Below are positions 4,164 through 5,297 of a stretch of 5,297 nt of DNA, piece after piece. The stretch comes from Spirochaetaceae bacterium (GTDB lineage Bacteria; Spirochaetota; Spirochaetia; Treponematales; Breznakiellaceae): the NCBI GenBank assembly GCA_031278295.1, contig JAITKQ010000116.1, positions 1 through 5,297 of the forward strand. The letters run 5' to 3'. The position numbers were made by a program, and so were the translations under genes. Each line of letters begins with the position of its first letter. Position 1 is the first letter of the stretch. The notes below the pieces were generated by a model. It saw only the letters and a program-made list of their open reading frames with translations, did not search any database and was not told the origin of the DNA.

Positions 4164-5081
4164 GTGAACACCGAAATCATACGCCAAAAACTTGATGAAT
4201 TAAAACAGATTGCCAAAGAAGGCGGCTTGGATCTGAGCCGGGAAATAGACGTATTGGAAGCGAAGATCAGGGAAGGTTCGGAAAACGAAACCGTCTGGCG
4301 GCGGGTAGAACTTGCCCGTCACCCCGATCGTCCCAACTCGATGGACTATATAGAACGTATATTCGATGGATTCATGGAACTGCACGGCGACAGGGCCTTT
4401 GGCGATGATCCGGCCATCATAGGGGGGCTTGCCTTTTTTGAGGGCCGCCCGGTCACGATTATCGCGAATCAGAAGGGCCGGACACTCAAGGATAACATGT
4501 TCCGCAACCACGGAATGGGCAACCCGGAGGGGTACCGCAAGGCGCTACGCCTTGCGAAGCAGGCCGAAAAATTCCACCGCCCGGTAATCACCTTTGTGGA
4601 CACGGCTGGCGCTTACCCCGGACTTGGTGCGGAAGAACGCGGCATTGGCGAGGCGATAGCCCGCAACCTCCGTGATTTTAGCCAGCTTAGGACACCGGTA
4701 ATCTGCTTGATCATAGGGGAGGGCGGCTCCGGCGGCGCACTCGGTATCGGAATCGGCGATAAGGTTTATATGCTTGAAAACGCCATCTATTCCGTGATCA
4801 GCCCGGAAGGTTGCGCGTCCATACTGCTTCACGATTCCACAAAGGCAAAGGAGGCGGCCGCCATGCTGAGGATGACAAGCACGGACCTGATGGATTTCGG
4901 CATCATAAACGGCGTGGTAGCGGAGACGGAAGGCGGCGCGCAGAACGATCCCGATTTCAGCGCGGCCCTTATAAAAGATGTGTTAAGGCGCGACCTCGAT
5001 CACCTGTGCGGCCGTTCACCCACCGTTCTGGTACGCTACCGCAACCAAAAAATCCGCAAATTCGGCCACTGGAATCCTTAG
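4164..5081 (+). CDS. accA: Acetyl-CoA carboxylase carboxyltransferase, alpha subunit
   Basis: Alpha subunit partner of AccD; the heterotetramer makes malonyl-CoA, the committed step of fatty acid synthesis, in the cytoplasm. The 305 residues start with a short, charged helical segment (about 1-46, possible coiled coil, shorter than in E. coli AccA), followed by the family signatures ARHPDRP (51-57), HGDRAFGDD (74-82), QKGR (103-106), EGYRKALRLA (122-131), DTAGAYPGLGAEERG (146-160), GEGGSGGALGIGIGDK (185-200, oxyanion-hole glycines and acyl-CoA site) and SPEGCASILL (213-222). DTAGAYPG differs from the E. coli DTPGAYPG by one residue. The C-terminal tail (about 281-305) is basic and short. It starts at GTG, 6 nt after accD, with its Shine-Dalgarno inside accD, so translational coupling and balanced subunit ratio are likely. 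accB and accC are not in this window. Confidence 0.97.
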   Translation: MNTEIIRQKLDELKQIAKEGGLDLSREIDVLEAKIREGSENETVWRRVELARHPDRPNSMDYIERIFDGFMELHGDRAFGDDPAIIGGLAFFEGRPVTIIANQKGRTLKDNMFRNHGMGNPEGYRKALRLAKQAEKFHRPVITFVDTAGAYPGLGAEERGIGEAIARNLRDFSQLRTPVICLIIGEGGSGGALGIGIGDKVYMLENAIYSVISPEGCASILLHDSTKAKEAAAMLRMTSTDLMDFGIINGVVAETEGGAQNDPDFSAALIKDVLRRDLDHLCGRSPTVLVRYRNQKIRKFGHWNP

Positions 5082-5110
5082 TACCTAAGCTCTCAAATTC
5101 AATCCGGAAA

Positions 5111-5204
5111 TGTCAGGGCATTTGACAGAGACTCACTACGCGCGGGGTAATTCCGGTACCAAAGCATACTCTTTGGTTTCAGGCAGGCAACAATTACCTG
5201 TTTG
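5111..5204 (+). other. Hairpin cluster after accA
   Basis: Three hairpins follow accA: TGTCA/TGACA (5111-5127); ACCAAAG/CTTTGGT with a 6-nt loop (5158-5177); and CAGGCAGG paired with CCTGTTTG, including two G-U pairs (5180-5204). None has a proper T-run, so termination after accA is not assured. CTCAC (5132-5136) can pair with GTGAG (5214-5218) and would enclose the last two hairpins in a multibranch fold. Confidence 0.4.
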
Positions 5205-5214
5205 CAGAAGCCGG

Positions 5215-5223
5215 TGAGATAAT
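5215..5223 (+). promoter_or_regulatory. Possible extended -10 promoter
   Basis: TGA followed by GATAAT (5218-5223): a 5 of 6 -10 with an upstream TG. The -35 is poor (TTACCT, 5194-5199, 18-nt spacer). It points toward a gene beyond the window. Downstream to 5297 there is a T7 run (5242-5248), the palindrome ACGGGCCCGT (5250-5259) and no start codon with a ribosome binding site. Confidence 0.3.
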
Positions 5224-5297
5224 ACAGGTACGTCCTCCCTATTTTTTTAACGGGCCCGTGTGGGCGTAATCTTTTTAATGACAGCGCGGCGGGCGGG

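Noticed and set aside
4536..4556. Perfect 9-bp hairpin with CTA loop inside accA, resembling the one at 1903-1925
   Set aside because: It encodes the conserved EGYRKALRL stretch of AccA, so the codons explain it; likely coincidence.

Overview
The window looks like a chromosomal piece of a Gram-negative, moderately GC-rich bacterium. My best guess is a Treponema-type spirochaete of the free-living or gut-associated kind. This rests on inference: a large signal-peptide-bearing beta-barrel candidate paired with a small lipoprotein, long repeat- and hairpin-rich intergenic DNA, and a chromosomal accD-accA pair, which implies de novo fatty acid synthesis that reduced host-restricted treponemes lack. 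No rRNA, tRNA, CRISPR array or transposase is visible.

Left part (about 44-1850, minus strand): a two-gene unit. A 457-residue predicted outer-membrane beta-barrel protein is followed 12 nt later by a 127-residue lipoprotein whose Shine-Dalgarno sequence abuts the stop codon of the first gene, so the two are probably translated in a coupled way. A plausible terminator overlaps the lipoprotein stop.

Middle part (about 1851-3356): roughly 1.5 kb with no convincing protein gene but much structure. In order it holds (i) a run of closely packed hairpins just upstream of the barrel gene; (ii) a candidate minus-strand transcription unit of about 200 nt, with a sigma70-like promoter, a G14/C14 homopolymer inside it, an intrinsic terminator at its end and a 14-bp tandem repeat behind its -35; (iii) a purine-rich, hairpin-rich stretch; (iv) a very clear plus-strand small-RNA-like unit with a good promoter at 2910-2938 and a strong intrinsic terminator at 2983-3026, whose terminator loop carries an 11-nt match to the 3' tail of 16S rRNA (the anti-Shine-Dalgarno); and (v) two diverged direct repeats built around a CGCTAC/GTAGCG palindrome, lying just ahead of accD.

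Right part (3357-5081, plus strand): accD and accA, separated by 6 nt, encode the beta and alpha subunits of the acetyl-CoA carboxylase carboxyltransferase. Together they transfer the carboxyl group from carboxybiotin on AccB to acetyl-CoA, giving malonyl-CoA for fatty acid synthesis. The biotin carrier and biotin carboxylase genes are not here. The last 216 nt are non-coding, with several hairpins and a possible extended -10 promoter for a gene beyond the window.

The most interesting item is the unit at 2910-3026. It could be an independent small RNA that displays an anti-SD loop, or an attenuator in the accDA leader.
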